A program made the position numbers and the translations under genes. 15,790 nucleotides of DNA, taken from DATKYV01 sp035528275 (GTDB taxonomy: Bacteria > Acidobacteriota > Terriglobia > UBA7540). The DNA lies in contig DATKYV010000172.1 in NCBI GenBank assembly GCA_035528275.1, positions 1 through 15,790 of the forward strand. The letters run 5' to 3'. The notes beneath the pieces are model-generated. The model ran no database searches. It saw only the letters and a program-made list of their open reading frames with translations, and had not been told where the DNA came from. Positions 1 through 7,939 of this stretch are shown piece by piece; the first letter of the stretch is position 1; each line of letters opens with the position of its first letter.

Positions 1-2289
1 CGGCGAGATAACGCGAAGGAGCCATTCCGAATCCTCAGCCGGAACCTCACGACCGGAGAAGAAAAGCAACTCTACACAGGTGACCCCGAATCTGGCAGCC
101 TCAGCATCTCCCTATCTCCTGACGGTAGGTGGCTGGCTTTCATCAACCTGGACAAGAAAAAAGTCCTGCGAGTCATGCCCGCAAGCGGCGGCGACCCAAA
201 GGAGCTGCTGCGATTCGAGGAAGAGAGGAGCTACTCTGGATTTATCGAATGGACCGCCGATGGGAAGTACATCCTCTTCCCAAGGCTGCAACCCGGGAAA
301 GATAATCTGCGGTCCTTGTGGCGGATTGCCGCAGATAGTGGGGAACCTCAACAACTCAACCTGGTGATGGCCGGCTTCGAAGACCTGAGCGTTCATCCAG
401 ACGGGGAACATCTCGCTCTTTCCTCGCCTGGTTTCACGATGAAGCGTCCGTCGGTCTGGGTCATGGAAAACTTCCTGCCGCCCGCACTGGCTCGTCCGAG
501 CGCCACGACGCTAACGGCTCGCCGGTTAGAGAATCCACCGGCGGACGCCCCGATGGGCGAAGTTTCACCGGACGGCCGGTACCTCTCCTTCATGGACTGG
601 CAGACGGGCGATCTTGCCCTTCGGGATCTCCAGACCGGCAAGGATCGCCGGCTTACGAACGAGGGCACTGAAGGGCAAGAGAATCCCACAGTTTCCCAAC
701 AGGCTTATGAGTCGACTTGGTCACCCGATGGCAAGTCGATTGCCTATGCCTGGTACATCGGGTCTGGTGCAGAGGCGCGTGTTCAGTTGAGGGTCGTCGG
801 ACTTGACGGCGGCAAGCCTCGAGTCCTTTCTCATTACGATAGTGCAGAGGAGTTGGGAAGCTTCGATTGGTCACCCGATGCAAAGCAAATCCTGGCAATT
901 CTCTCGCGGAAAAATGGGCCGCGCCAGATGGCGCTGGTCTCCACCGCGGATGGCTCCACCCGGGTGCTTACCGACATAAAGAGCGAGATCTTTCCCACAA
1001 CCATGCGCTTCTCACCTGATGGTCGCTACGTCGCCTACGACCTCCTGCCCGACGAGACGTCTCCGGAACGAGACATCTACCTGATGTCGACTGACTCCGG
1101 GCAAGTAACCCCATTGATCCAGCATCCCGCCGACGACTACCTGCTCGGCTGGTCGCGGGATGGCCAATGGATCGCCTTCGCCAGTGATCGGACAGGCGCC
1201 CTCGGCTTGTGGGTAGTCGGCATGTCCGGCGGGAAAACCCAGGGCGAGCCGCTACTGGTAAAGCCTGGTATCGACCGCATCCTGCCCATGGGCCTGACGC
1301 GCCAAGGGGCACTCTATTATGGCGTGGTCAGGGCGACCGAGGACGTCTACATCGCCGACCTCGACCCCAAGACCGGAAAGGTCACCGGCACACCCAGGAA
1401 GGCGATTGAGCAGTACGAAGGAGGGAATTTCTCACCTTCCTATTCTCCCGATGGGAAGTATCTGGCCTACGTGTCCAGGCGCGGCAACTCACCTTATCCG
1501 ACAAACAGGGGCAATGCACTCTGCATTCGTTCCCTGGACACGGGGCAGGAGCGAGTTTTCTACAGGGAGATTTGGAGACTGGGGCTCCGATACATTGGCG
1601 GGCCCCAATGGTCTCCGGACGGCCGGTTTATCAGCTTCGGCGGTTCGGAAGGTATCTCGATAACGGGCGTTTACCGCATCGACCTGGAGACGGGTGAGAC
1701 CACTCCTATCCTTCGCTGCGGCGCGGATGAGCGGCTCACGGGGGGCGCATACGGTCCTGATGGGAAGTACTTCTTTGCGCGCGGAAACACCAAGGAGGGT
1801 TTCTCGCAGATCGTGGTTCGCGACCTCGAATCCGGCGAAGAGCGGGAGCTGTATCGGTTCCCCACGCTTGAAAGAGGAATCGGAATAGCGCTTTCCCCGG
1901 ATGGCCGCTGGCTCTCCCTCGACGGGTGGGGCGGAGTGAGATCCCTGAGGATCATGCCGGCCTCGGGTGGAGATGCGAGGGAGCTTTGGAGCTTCGGGGA
2001 AACGAAACGGGGAACGCCAGGTGGCAATCTCACGTGGACCCCCGATGGGCGATACATCGTGTTCAGCGCCCCGCAGCCGTCCGACTTGCGCATCTGGGAT
2101 CTGTGGCGGATACCCGTCGAGGGCGGCAAGCCTGAGAAGATAGGATTGCAGAAAATGTGGGGCATAGGGAATCTGACGGTCCACCCTGACGGACGACGGA
2201 TTGCCTTCGCCAACAGGGGAGGCGCCTCCTCGGACTCTGAAGTCTGGGTGTTGGAGAACTTCCTGCCGCCCGCGGGAAGCTCGAAATAA
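1..2289 (+). CDS. Double TolB/PD40-type beta-propeller protein, 5'-truncated
   Basis: The frame is open from base 1, so the true start lies upstream; 762 residues are visible. The protein is built from repeated blades carrying 'SPDGR/K', 'TPDGR' and 'HPDG' turns, as in TolB/PD40 (WD40-like) propellers. The first ~160 residues are the last blades of one propeller unit, ending in VWVMENFLPP (152-161). A second complete unit starts near residue 172 with no stop or linker domain and ends with VWVLENFLPP near the C-terminus. This second unit is clearly homologous to the propeller of the gene at 5674-7812, sharing for example the DLALRDL, ILPMG and SDRTG patches. Such propellers are usually extracytoplasmic and bind proteins or ligands; no enzymatic motif is visible. 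The missing N-terminus may carry a TPR or a kinase domain, both common in acidobacterial relatives. Family call is secure; function is unknown. Confidence 0.85.
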   Translation, partial: RRDNAKEPFRILSRNLTTGEEKQLYTGDPESGSLSISLSPDGRWLAFINLDKKKVLRVMPASGGDPKELLRFEEERSYSGFIEWTADGKYILFPRLQPGKDNLRSLWRIAADSGEPQQLNLVMAGFEDLSVHPDGEHLALSSPGFTMKRPSVWVMENFLPPALARPSATTLTARRLENPPADAPMGEVSPDGRYLSFMDWQTGDLALRDLQTGKDRRLTNEGTEGQENPTVSQQAYESTWSPDGKSIAYAWYIGSGAEARVQLRVVGLDGGKPRVLSHYDSAEELGSFDWSPDAKQILAILSRKNGPRQMALVSTADGSTRVLTDIKSEIFPTTMRFSPDGRYVAYDLLPDETSPERDIYLMSTDSGQVTPLIQHPADDYLLGWSRDGQWIAFASDRTGALGLWVVGMSGGKTQGEPLLVKPGIDRILPMGLTRQGALYYGVVRATEDVYIADLDPKTGKVTGTPRKAIEQYEGGNFSPSYSPDGKYLAYVSRRGNSPYPTNRGNALCIRSLDTGQERVFYREIWRLGLRYIGGPQWSPDGRFISFGGSEGISITGVYRIDLETGETTPILRCGADERLTGGAYGPDGKYFFARGNTKEGFSQIVVRDLESGEERELYRFPTLERGIGIALSPDGRWLSLDGWGGVRSLRIMPASGGDARELWSFGETKRGTPGGNLTWTPDGRYIVFSAPQPSDLRIWDLWRIPVEGGKPEKIGLQKMWGIGNLTVHPDGRRIAFANRGGASSDSEVWVLENFLPPAGSSK

Positions 2290-2298
2290 GGATCGCAT

Positions 2299-2339
2299 TG
2301 GGGAGGGGGTGGGAGAAGGAGCGCTCGCTCCCCTCCCCA
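2299..2339 (+). terminator. GC-rich hairpin after the first propeller gene
   Basis: Inverted repeat TGGGGAGGG (2299-2307) with CCCTCCCCA (2331-2339), starting 10 bases after the stop codon. No T-run follows, so it is not a classic Rho-independent terminator. It may stabilise mRNA 3' ends or attenuate read-through into the downstream small ORF. The same arms recur in a longer form after the second propeller gene, which supports it being functional or co-duplicated. Confidence 0.45.
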
Positions 2340-2408
2340 GCCTCTTGCTGCAAGACCACGCGCTTGGATTCGAAGAAGACTCAAGTCTCGAATTAGAGGC
2401 AGAAAGCG

Positions 2409-2585
2409 ATGGGCCCGGAATTGGCTGACGCGGCAACCGTGCTTGAGATATACGAAGCCTTCCTCACTGTGTTGGTTTGGCTTCTGGTGGGCCTCGGCTG
2501 TCTTGCTTTGCTCGCTTCGGCGATGCCGCTCGTTCTGGAACGTCACACTCCGCGCCGCGTGGGACGTCCATCCCCTCAGCGTTGA
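2409..2585 (+). CDS. Small single-pass membrane protein, copy 1 (58 aa)
   Basis: ATG at 2409, TGA at 2583-2585, with a weak GAGG-type ribosome site about ten bases upstream. The product starts MGPELADAATVLEIYEAFL, has one hydrophobic helix (about residues 17-43, rich in L, V, A and G) and a basic tail after ERH (44-46) containing PRR. This predicts a single-pass inner-membrane protein with a cytoplasmic C-terminus. A near-identical ORF of exactly the same length lies at 7940-8116, with both start and stop codons aligned; the other plus-strand frames end at different places in the two copies. I recognise no family. It lies between a propeller gene and a sensor kinase, so a role in anchoring or signalling is possible but unproven. 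Confidence 0.6.
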   Translation: MGPELADAATVLEIYEAFLTVLVWLLVGLGCLALLASAMPLVLERHTPRRVGRPSPQR

Positions 2586-2604
2586 CCTCAGGGCAGGTCC
2601 AAGC

Positions 2605-2627
2605 GCGAAGCGAGCGATTCGCTTCGC
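2605..2627. repeat. REP-like palindrome, copy 1
   Basis: Perfect 9-bp inverted repeat GCGAAGCGA (2605-2613) and TCGCTTCGC (2619-2627) around a 5-base loop, 20 bases after the stop of small ORF copy 1. A longer relative with the same GCGAA/TTCGC core is found downstream of small ORF copy 2 (8242-8272). It could be a dispersed extragenic palindrome or a transcript-end hairpin. Confidence 0.5.
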
Positions 2628-2805
2628 CCTCGCTCCTTCCCGTTCACAGAACCGGCTCGGTGAGGACTCCATGCTCTCAAGTCCTCGGCAAGCGAGACCA
2701 AAAGTCTCCGGAGTCGCGTCCGCTCGCAGGCGCTGAAGCCGCGTGATGCGATTCGGGGAGTTGGATGGGCCCAAACCAGCGACAATTCCTCACAGCGTTT
2801 GGCCT

Positions 2806-2823
2806 CTTGACACATTCTTGACC
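2806..2823 (+). promoter_or_regulatory. Candidate response-regulator box (direct repeat, 11-bp period)
   Basis: CTTGACA (2806-2812) and CTTGACC (2817-2823) are direct heptamers separated by four bases, an 11-bp period. OmpR/PhoB-family regulators typically bind tandem half-sites spaced by one helical turn, and such a regulator is encoded two genes along in the same operon. The repeat ends 30 bases before a TATAAT box. Autoregulation of the kinase-regulator operon is my inference. Confidence 0.35.
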
Positions 2824-2853
2824 GAATCTCAATTCCGCCCTGACGCTGGGGGC

Positions 2854-2859
2854 TATAAT
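2854..2859 (+). promoter_or_regulatory. Candidate -10 box of the sensor-kinase operon
   Basis: A perfect TATAAT sits 29 bases before the kinase ATG. The -35 position at 16-18 bp spacing has no good match, which would fit an activator-dependent promoter using the direct repeat just upstream. The TTGACA at 2807-2812 is too far away (41 bp) to pair with it. Confidence 0.35.
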
Positions 2860-2888
2860 GCAACCAACGCCAGCGAACGAGCGGACCA

Positions 2889-4883
2889 ATGTGGCTGAGA
2901 AAGTGGTTTCAACCGCCACGCCACCTGTTAGGCCTGTTTCTGGGCATCACGCTTGTGCTTGCCGTGGCCCTGGCTTGGCTCAGCAGCCGCCTCTTCGAGC
3001 AGGACCGTCAGCTCGAGCGCCAGCAGATTCAGCAGCGTTTGAACCATGCGGCCGACTTGATTGGAGCGCGGCTGCTTCGCGAGCTTTCGAACGGGCAGGA
3101 ACGGTTGGCTGATCTGCTCGCCCTCTCGGACGCCCCGTTGGCTGCCCAGGCGCAAGCCCAAGCCGATGCGCTGGGGTCAAACGCCGCCATCGTGGTCCTC
3201 AGCCGGCGCGGCTTTGAATGCTTCCCCGAAGGGCGCTTGCCCTACTACCCTGCCTTGGCCGCCCCCGAGGAACCGTCGCCGAGTGTATTCGCGGCGGGTG
3301 AAGCTCTTGAATTCCAGCAAAAAGACTACGCCATGGCTGCCGCCACCTTCCGCAAGCTGGCGACGTCGAAGAATGCGTCGATCCGCGCGGGAGCGTTGCT
3401 CCGCCTGGCACGCAATCTTCGCAAGGGGGGCCAATCTGAGGCGGCGTTGGCTGTCTACGGCGAACTGGCCGAATTAGGTTCCACTTCCGTAGGGGGATTG
3501 CCCGCAGAGCTTCTGGCGCGTCACTCGCGGTGCGTTTTGCTTGACCAATTGGGCCGCCACAGCGAACTCCAGGCTGAAGCCGGCACGCTTTATACCGCTC
3601 TCGACGACGGTCGGTGGCGCTTGACGCGCAGCGCCTATCGTTACTACGCGCAGGAAACTCGCCGCTGGTATACCCCCGACCCGGAGCTGCAAACCAAAGA
3701 ACTGGACAGCGCGGCGCTCGCAGCGGCTGCGGAGTTGCTATGGGAAAGATGGCAACGTGTGTCGGAGGGCAACGCGCATTCCTCCGGCCGCTCCAGCGTT
3801 TGGCTCCACGACCGACCTGTTTTGCTGATGTGGCAGAGCACGCCGCGGCGGATGGTGGGTCTGGTCGCCGGCGGGGGGCACCTGGAGGAGACGTGGCTGC
3901 CAGCCGTGCAGCCTATCATTGACCGCCAGGGGGTTCGCGTGGCGCTGAGCGACTCCGAGGGGCACACGGTTGTGGGCAATCTTGAGGGTGCCACATCCCA
4001 GCAGGCTCTGCTCACTCCTGCCGACACGCAACTGCCGTGGACCGTGCATGTCATCCCGGCCGACCCCGGTGCCGACAGCGCCCAGCTCGCCGGCCGGCGG
4101 CGCTTGATGGTGGTGGGTCTGGTTCTGGTCGCTATCCTGGTGGTCGTGGGCAGCTATTTCGTTTCCCGCGCCGTGACACGCGAACTGGAAGTCGCGCGCC
4201 TGCAATCGGACTTCGTTTCAGCGGTCTCGCACGAGTTCCGTTCGCCCCTGGCTTCCATAAGGCAGCTGAGTGAGTTGCTCTCTGACGGTCGCGTGTCCTC
4301 AGACGACCGTCGCCGGCAGTATTACCAGGCGCTACGCCGGGAGAGCGAACGCCTGCATCGCCTGGTCGAAGGACTCTTGGATTTCGGGCGGATGGAGGCC
4401 GGGGCGCGCGAGTACCGGTTCGAGACGCTTGATCCCGCCGCGCTGATCCAAAGCGTGGGTCGGGAATTTGCTGAGGAAGTCGCGGAACGCGGCTACACGC
4501 TTCAACTCCAGGCGGATGGCTCGCTTCCAGCCATTTGCGCCGACCGCGAGGCCTTGAGCCGGGCCCTGTGGAACTTGCTCGACAATGCGGTCAAATACTC
4601 CCCGGGGTGTAAGACGGTCTGGGTTGAGGCGACCCAAGTTGACAACCGCCTGGCAATCCGCGTGCGCGACCAGGGTCTTGGCATCAGTCCCGATGAGCAG
4701 CCGCAGATCTTCAAGAAATTCGCCCGTGCGGCCAGTGCCGATGCCGCCGGCGTGAAGGGTACAGGGCTGGGGCTCGCCATGGTGCAGCACATTGTTGCCG
4801 CCCACGGCGGAGAGGTCCGGGTTGAGAGCCAGCCGGGCGAAGGCAGCACGTTCACGATCCTGCTGCCGACGGCGAAGGAGTGA
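2889..4883 (+). CDS. Membrane sensor histidine kinase with TPR-like extracytoplasmic domain
   Basis: 664 residues. TM helix 1 is at about 12-33 and TM helix 2 at about 406-427, framing a ~370-residue extracytoplasmic region. Residues ~132-260 look like TPR helices (for example AGEALEFQQKDYAMAAATF and the following ALLRLARNLRKGG), unlike the PAS, CACHE or 4-helix sensors usual here. Immediately after TM2 comes the HisKA box SHEFRSPLASIRQ with phospho-acceptor H448; no clear HAMP domain is present. HATPase_c follows: N box LLDNAVKYS with N566, G1 box D594-Q-G-L-G and G2 box GTGLGL (624-629). All catalytic residues are present, so it should autophosphorylate and pass phosphate to the regulator that follows directly. 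The stimulus is unknown; TPR folds usually bind proteins or peptides. Translation starts at ATG 2889 with only a weak ribosome site. Confidence 0.93.
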   Translation: MWLRKWFQPPRHLLGLFLGITLVLAVALAWLSSRLFEQDRQLERQQIQQRLNHAADLIGARLLRELSNGQERLADLLALSDAPLAAQAQAQADALGSNAAIVVLSRRGFECFPEGRLPYYPALAAPEEPSPSVFAAGEALEFQQKDYAMAAATFRKLATSKNASIRAGALLRLARNLRKGGQSEAALAVYGELAELGSTSVGGLPAELLARHSRCVLLDQLGRHSELQAEAGTLYTALDDGRWRLTRSAYRYYAQETRRWYTPDPELQTKELDSAALAAAAELLWERWQRVSEGNAHSSGRSSVWLHDRPVLLMWQSTPRRMVGLVAGGGHLEETWLPAVQPIIDRQGVRVALSDSEGHTVVGNLEGATSQQALLTPADTQLPWTVHVIPADPGADSAQLAGRRRLMVVGLVLVAILVVVGSYFVSRAVTRELEVARLQSDFVSAVSHEFRSPLASIRQLSELLSDGRVSSDDRRRQYYQALRRESERLHRLVEGLLDFGRMEAGAREYRFETLDPAALIQSVGREFAEEVAERGYTLQLQADGSLPAICADREALSRALWNLLDNAVKYSPGCKTVWVEATQVDNRLAIRVRDQGLGISPDEQPQIFKKFARAASADAAGVKGTGLGLAMVQHIVAAHGGEVRVESQPGEGSTFTILLPTAKE

Positions 4884-4885
4884 AG

Positions 4886-5560
4886 ATGGCGCGTATCCTG
4901 GTGGTGGAAGATGAACCCAATCTCGCCCTGGGGCTTGAAGACGACCTGAAGCTTGAAGGCTACGACGTGGAGGTGGCCCGCGACGGAGAGACGGCCAGCC
5001 GTCGCGCGCGGGAGCAGGCGTTCGATCTGATCATCCTCGACATCATGCTGCCTCGCCGGGACGGCTTCGAGGTGTGCCGCGACATCCGCCGCGCCGGGCT
5101 GCGCACCCCCATCATCATGCTCACCGCCAAGACCCAGGAGTCCGACAAGGTGGCGGGCCTGGACCTCGGCGCCGATGATTACGTGACGAAGCCGTTCAGC
5201 CCGCGCGAACTCCGGGCGCGCGTCAAAGCACTACTTCGGCGCGCGGCGAATGACGCGCCCGAGCTGTATCGATTCGGAGAAAACGAGCTCGATTTCAGCC
5301 GCTGCGAGCTGCGCTGCTCCGGCAAGCCGCAGGAATTGACACCACTGGAGTTCAAGTTGCTCGCGGCCTTTATTCGCCACCGCGGCCGCGCCCTCACCCG
5401 CGAGCAGTTGCTCGACGAAGTCTGGGGCCGCGAGATCGCCGTCACCGATCGGGTCATCGACACGCACATCACCAACCTGCGGAAGAAGATCGAGCCAAAG
5501 GCTTCCGAGCCCCAGTTCATCGTCAGCGTGCGCGGTGTCGGCTATCGATTCGACGGCTGA
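4886..5560 (+). CDS. OmpR/PhoB-family response regulator
   Basis: 224 residues, MARILVVEDEPN onward. The receiver domain (~1-118) has the acidic pocket E8-D9, phospho-acceptor D52 (LIILDIMLP), T80 and K102 (VTKPF). A winged-helix DNA-binding domain (~128-224) ends in the typical VRGVGYRFDG. It should be the partner of the upstream kinase, acting as a transcription factor that binds direct-repeat sites. I choose ATG 4886: GAAGGAG (4874-4880) lies five bases upstream. A GTG at 4880 is possible but overlaps that ribosome site. The gene starts two bases after the kinase stop, so the two are translationally coupled. A candidate target site is upstream of the kinase. Confidence 0.95.
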   Translation: MARILVVEDEPNLALGLEDDLKLEGYDVEVARDGETASRRAREQAFDLIILDIMLPRRDGFEVCRDIRRAGLRTPIIMLTAKTQESDKVAGLDLGADDYVTKPFSPRELRARVKALLRRAANDAPELYRFGENELDFSRCELRCSGKPQELTPLEFKLLAAFIRHRGRALTREQLLDEVWGREIAVTDRVIDTHITNLRKKIEPKASEPQFIVSVRGVGYRFDG

Positions 5561-5673
5561 TCGGCCACTGTCAGGAGGAGGAGAGACAGACTTCCCCGAA
5601 TCTTGACAATTCCTCCATGACCGCCTCACACGCGCCAGCTACCCTGCTGGCAGTTTGAATGGAGGTGAGTGCA

Positions 5674-7812
5674 ATGAGAATCCCTATCAACCTTCCGCAA
5701 GCCGGCGTGATCCTCGGCGCGCTGCTCGTTGTGGGTCTGCTTACAGGACAGTTGGCGATGCCGCAGAATAACGATCAGGCTGAAGTGCTCTTCCAATCCG
5801 CCATGAACAAGGAATTGGTGAGCGGGGAGCTGGAGCAGGCAATTGACATCTACAAGAAGATTGTGGCGTCGTACAGCAACAATCGCCCGGTGGCCGCCAA
5901 GGCCTTACTCCAGATCGGCCAGTGCTACGAGAAGCTAGGCAAAGACGAAGCCCAGAAGGCCTACGAGCGGCTCGTGCGCGAGTACCCCGACCAGAGCGAG
6001 GCGGCCGCCGAGGCCCGTACTCGCCTCGCCGCGCTGCGCAAGCCCGCAGTCAGGGAGTCGGGCATGGCAACCCGAAGGGTCTGGGCAGGCCCTTACGTCG
6101 ACATTGAGGGGTCAGTATCCTCTGACGGGCGCTACCTTTCATATACCGATTGGGAGACGGGAGATCTAGCTCTTCGCGATCTGGAAACCGGAAAAAATCG
6201 CCACCTCACCAAAAAGGGCTCCTGGTATGAGTCCTCGGAGTATGCCGAGTTTTCCGCAATATCGCCTGATGGCAGGCAGGTCGCTTATGGTTGGTCCAAC
6301 AAGGATGACTTCTGCGACCTGCGCCTCATCGGGGTCGATGGTTCCAAGCCACGGGTTCTGTATGGCGACAGGCACCTGGATTGGATCCAGCCCGCCGGGT
6401 GGTCGCCGGACGGGAAACATATTCTGGCGACCTTCTTCGGAAAAGACGGCACCAACCAGATCGTGTTCGTTTCCGTGGCGGACGGCTCGGCACGCGTTCT
6501 GAAGATGTTGGGGTGGCGAATGCCCGTGAAGCCCGCCCTTTCGCCGGACGGGCGCTATGTCGCCTATGACTTTCGTCCGCAGGAAGATTCTTCCCAACGG
6601 GACATCTCGCTGCTCTCAACCGACGGGAAGCGGGAAACCGCTCTGATCGAGCACCCGGCCAACGACCTTTGTCCGGTGTGGACACCCGACGGAAAGCGCA
6701 TCCTGTTTTCCAGTGACCGCACGGGAAGCCTGGGGGCCTGGGTTATTCAAGTGGCCGACGGCAAACCGCAGGGACCGGCCGAACTCGTCAAGCAAGACCT
6801 GGGGAAACGCATCCTGCCCATGGGAATCACGCGAGAGGGTAGCCTCTACTACGGCCTCGAAACAGGGATGATGGATGTCTACACCGCCTCGCTCGACTTC
6901 AAGACTGGGAAGCTGCTGGGGGCGCCGAAGAAGGCCACCGAGCGCTTCGTCGGATCGAATAGTAGCCCGGACTGGTCCCCCGACGGACGACACCTTGCAT
7001 ACGTCTCGCATCGGGGCACTATGTGGCAGGGTTCCTTCGTCGTCTGCATTCGGTCACTGGAGACCGGTGAGGAACGTGACCTTTCCCCGAAGCTATCCTA
7101 CATATTCACTCCACGCTGGTCTCCGGATGGGCGGTCCATTCTTCTCTTGGCCCGCGACGCAAAGAATCGCCACGGTCTCTACCTGATGGACGTCGAATCG
7201 GGCACCGTCACCCCAGTGGTGCAGAATCGGGAGGGTGTAGAAGTAGGATGGACTCGGCCCACGTGGTCCCCCGACGGCAAAGCGATCTTCTATGTGCGGC
7301 AGGAGCCAGGCAATAAAAAGACCAGCCTCGTGGCCCGCGAACTCGAAACCGGTCAGGAGAAAGAGGTCTATCGCGCGCCTGCTGGCGTTTCTGTGCACGG
7401 CTCCGCCGTATCGCCAGACGGTCAGTGGGTAGCCTTTCGATCTTTTGACCAGGCGACAGGCGTGGTCGCTATGGAAATAGTGCCCACCAGTGGGGGGTCA
7501 TCCCGCGAACTCATCAGAGTGGAGAAGGGGGAGAACATCCCTGGCTTCACTCCGCTGGAGTGGACGCCTGATGGACGGCAGGTGCTTTTCACCAAGGGGG
7601 GCAGTGACCCGCAGGATCTCAAGTTTGAGCTCTGGCGGGTTGCGGCGGAAGGTGGTAAAGCCCAGAAGGTGGAGCTGGCAATGGATGGCCTCCGCGACGT
7701 GCGTATTCATCCTGACGGGCATCGCATCGCCTTTTCGGCTGGCCAACCCACGAACGCAGAGGTCTGGGTCATGGAGAACTTCCTGCCTGCGCTCGAGGGC
7801 AGCTCGAAATGA
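5674..7812 (+). CDS. Exported TPR plus TolB/PD40 beta-propeller protein
   Basis: 712 residues from ATG 5674. This start is chosen because GGAGGTGA (5661-5668) lies five bases upstream; the in-frame ATG 5659 has no such site. An N-terminal hydrophobic segment (~9-28) predicts a signal peptide or membrane anchor. TPR-type helices follow (~36-122; EQAIDIYKKIV, ALLQIGQCYEKLGK, YERLVREYPDQSEA). From ~145 to the end there are about twelve blades with 'SPDGR/K' turns, consistent with two six-bladed propellers, ending VWVMENFLPALEGSSK. It is a single-unit paralogue of the double gene at 1-2289. TPR-YbgF-like helices plus a TolB-like propeller suggest an envelope scaffold or ligand-binding role; no catalytic motif is seen. 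It lies directly after the two-component system, separated by 113 bases without a convincing promoter, so co-transcription is plausible. Confidence 0.88.
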   Translation: MRIPINLPQAGVILGALLVVGLLTGQLAMPQNNDQAEVLFQSAMNKELVSGELEQAIDIYKKIVASYSNNRPVAAKALLQIGQCYEKLGKDEAQKAYERLVREYPDQSEAAAEARTRLAALRKPAVRESGMATRRVWAGPYVDIEGSVSSDGRYLSYTDWETGDLALRDLETGKNRHLTKKGSWYESSEYAEFSAISPDGRQVAYGWSNKDDFCDLRLIGVDGSKPRVLYGDRHLDWIQPAGWSPDGKHILATFFGKDGTNQIVFVSVADGSARVLKMLGWRMPVKPALSPDGRYVAYDFRPQEDSSQRDISLLSTDGKRETALIEHPANDLCPVWTPDGKRILFSSDRTGSLGAWVIQVADGKPQGPAELVKQDLGKRILPMGITREGSLYYGLETGMMDVYTASLDFKTGKLLGAPKKATERFVGSNSSPDWSPDGRHLAYVSHRGTMWQGSFVVCIRSLETGEERDLSPKLSYIFTPRWSPDGRSILLLARDAKNRHGLYLMDVESGTVTPVVQNREGVEVGWTRPTWSPDGKAIFYVRQEPGNKKTSLVARELETGQEKEVYRAPAGVSVHGSAVSPDGQWVAFRSFDQATGVVAMEIVPTSGGSSRELIRVEKGENIPGFTPLEWTPDGRQVLFTKGGSDPQDLKFELWRVAAEGGKAQKVELAMDGLRDVRIHPDGHRIAFSAGQPTNAEVWVMENFLPALEGSSK

Positions 7813-7820
7813 GGATGGTG

Positions 7821-7867
7821 TTGGGGAGGGAATTGATGAGAGTAACTGTGCTCGCTTCCCTCCCCAA
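7821..7867 (+). terminator. 12-bp perfect hairpin after the second propeller gene
   Basis: TTGGGGAGGGAA (7821-7832) pairs perfectly with TTCCCTCCCCAA (7856-7867) around a 23-base loop, eight bases after the stop. It has the same core arms as the hairpin after the first propeller gene. There is no T-tract, so a processing, stabilising or attenuating element is as likely as a terminator. Confidence 0.5.
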
Positions 7868-7939
7868 GATTCTTGCTACGAGATCACGTGCTCGGAGCCG
7901 AAAGAGAAGACTCAAGGCTTGAATGAGAGGCGGAAAGCG

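Larger units (their letters stand above)
2586..2888 (+). other. Intergenic region upstream of the sensor kinase
   Basis: No credible gene is seen on either strand in these ~300 bases. The stretch holds a palindrome (2605-2627), a weaker hairpin (GAGGACT 2662-2668 with AGTCCTC 2680-2686), a direct repeat upstream of the kinase (2806-2823) and a TATAAT box (2854-2859). Apart from these elements it looks like ordinary non-coding spacer. Confidence 0.5.

Noticed and set aside
1489..2774. Two overlapping minus-strand frames (315 and 367 codons) opposite the first propeller gene and the small ORF
   Set aside because: Composition is shadow-like (R/S/P-rich) with no motif. The part matching the second locus simply reflects the high DNA identity of the duplicated small ORF.
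2807..2859. TTGACA and TATAAT as a sigma-70 promoter pair
   Set aside because: They are separated by 41 bp, far from the 16-18 bp needed, so they were described as separate elements.
5617..5658. 13-residue leader-like ORF just before the second propeller gene
   Set aside because: No ribosome site precedes its ATG, it has no regulatory codon run, and nothing comparable is seen elsewhere in the window.
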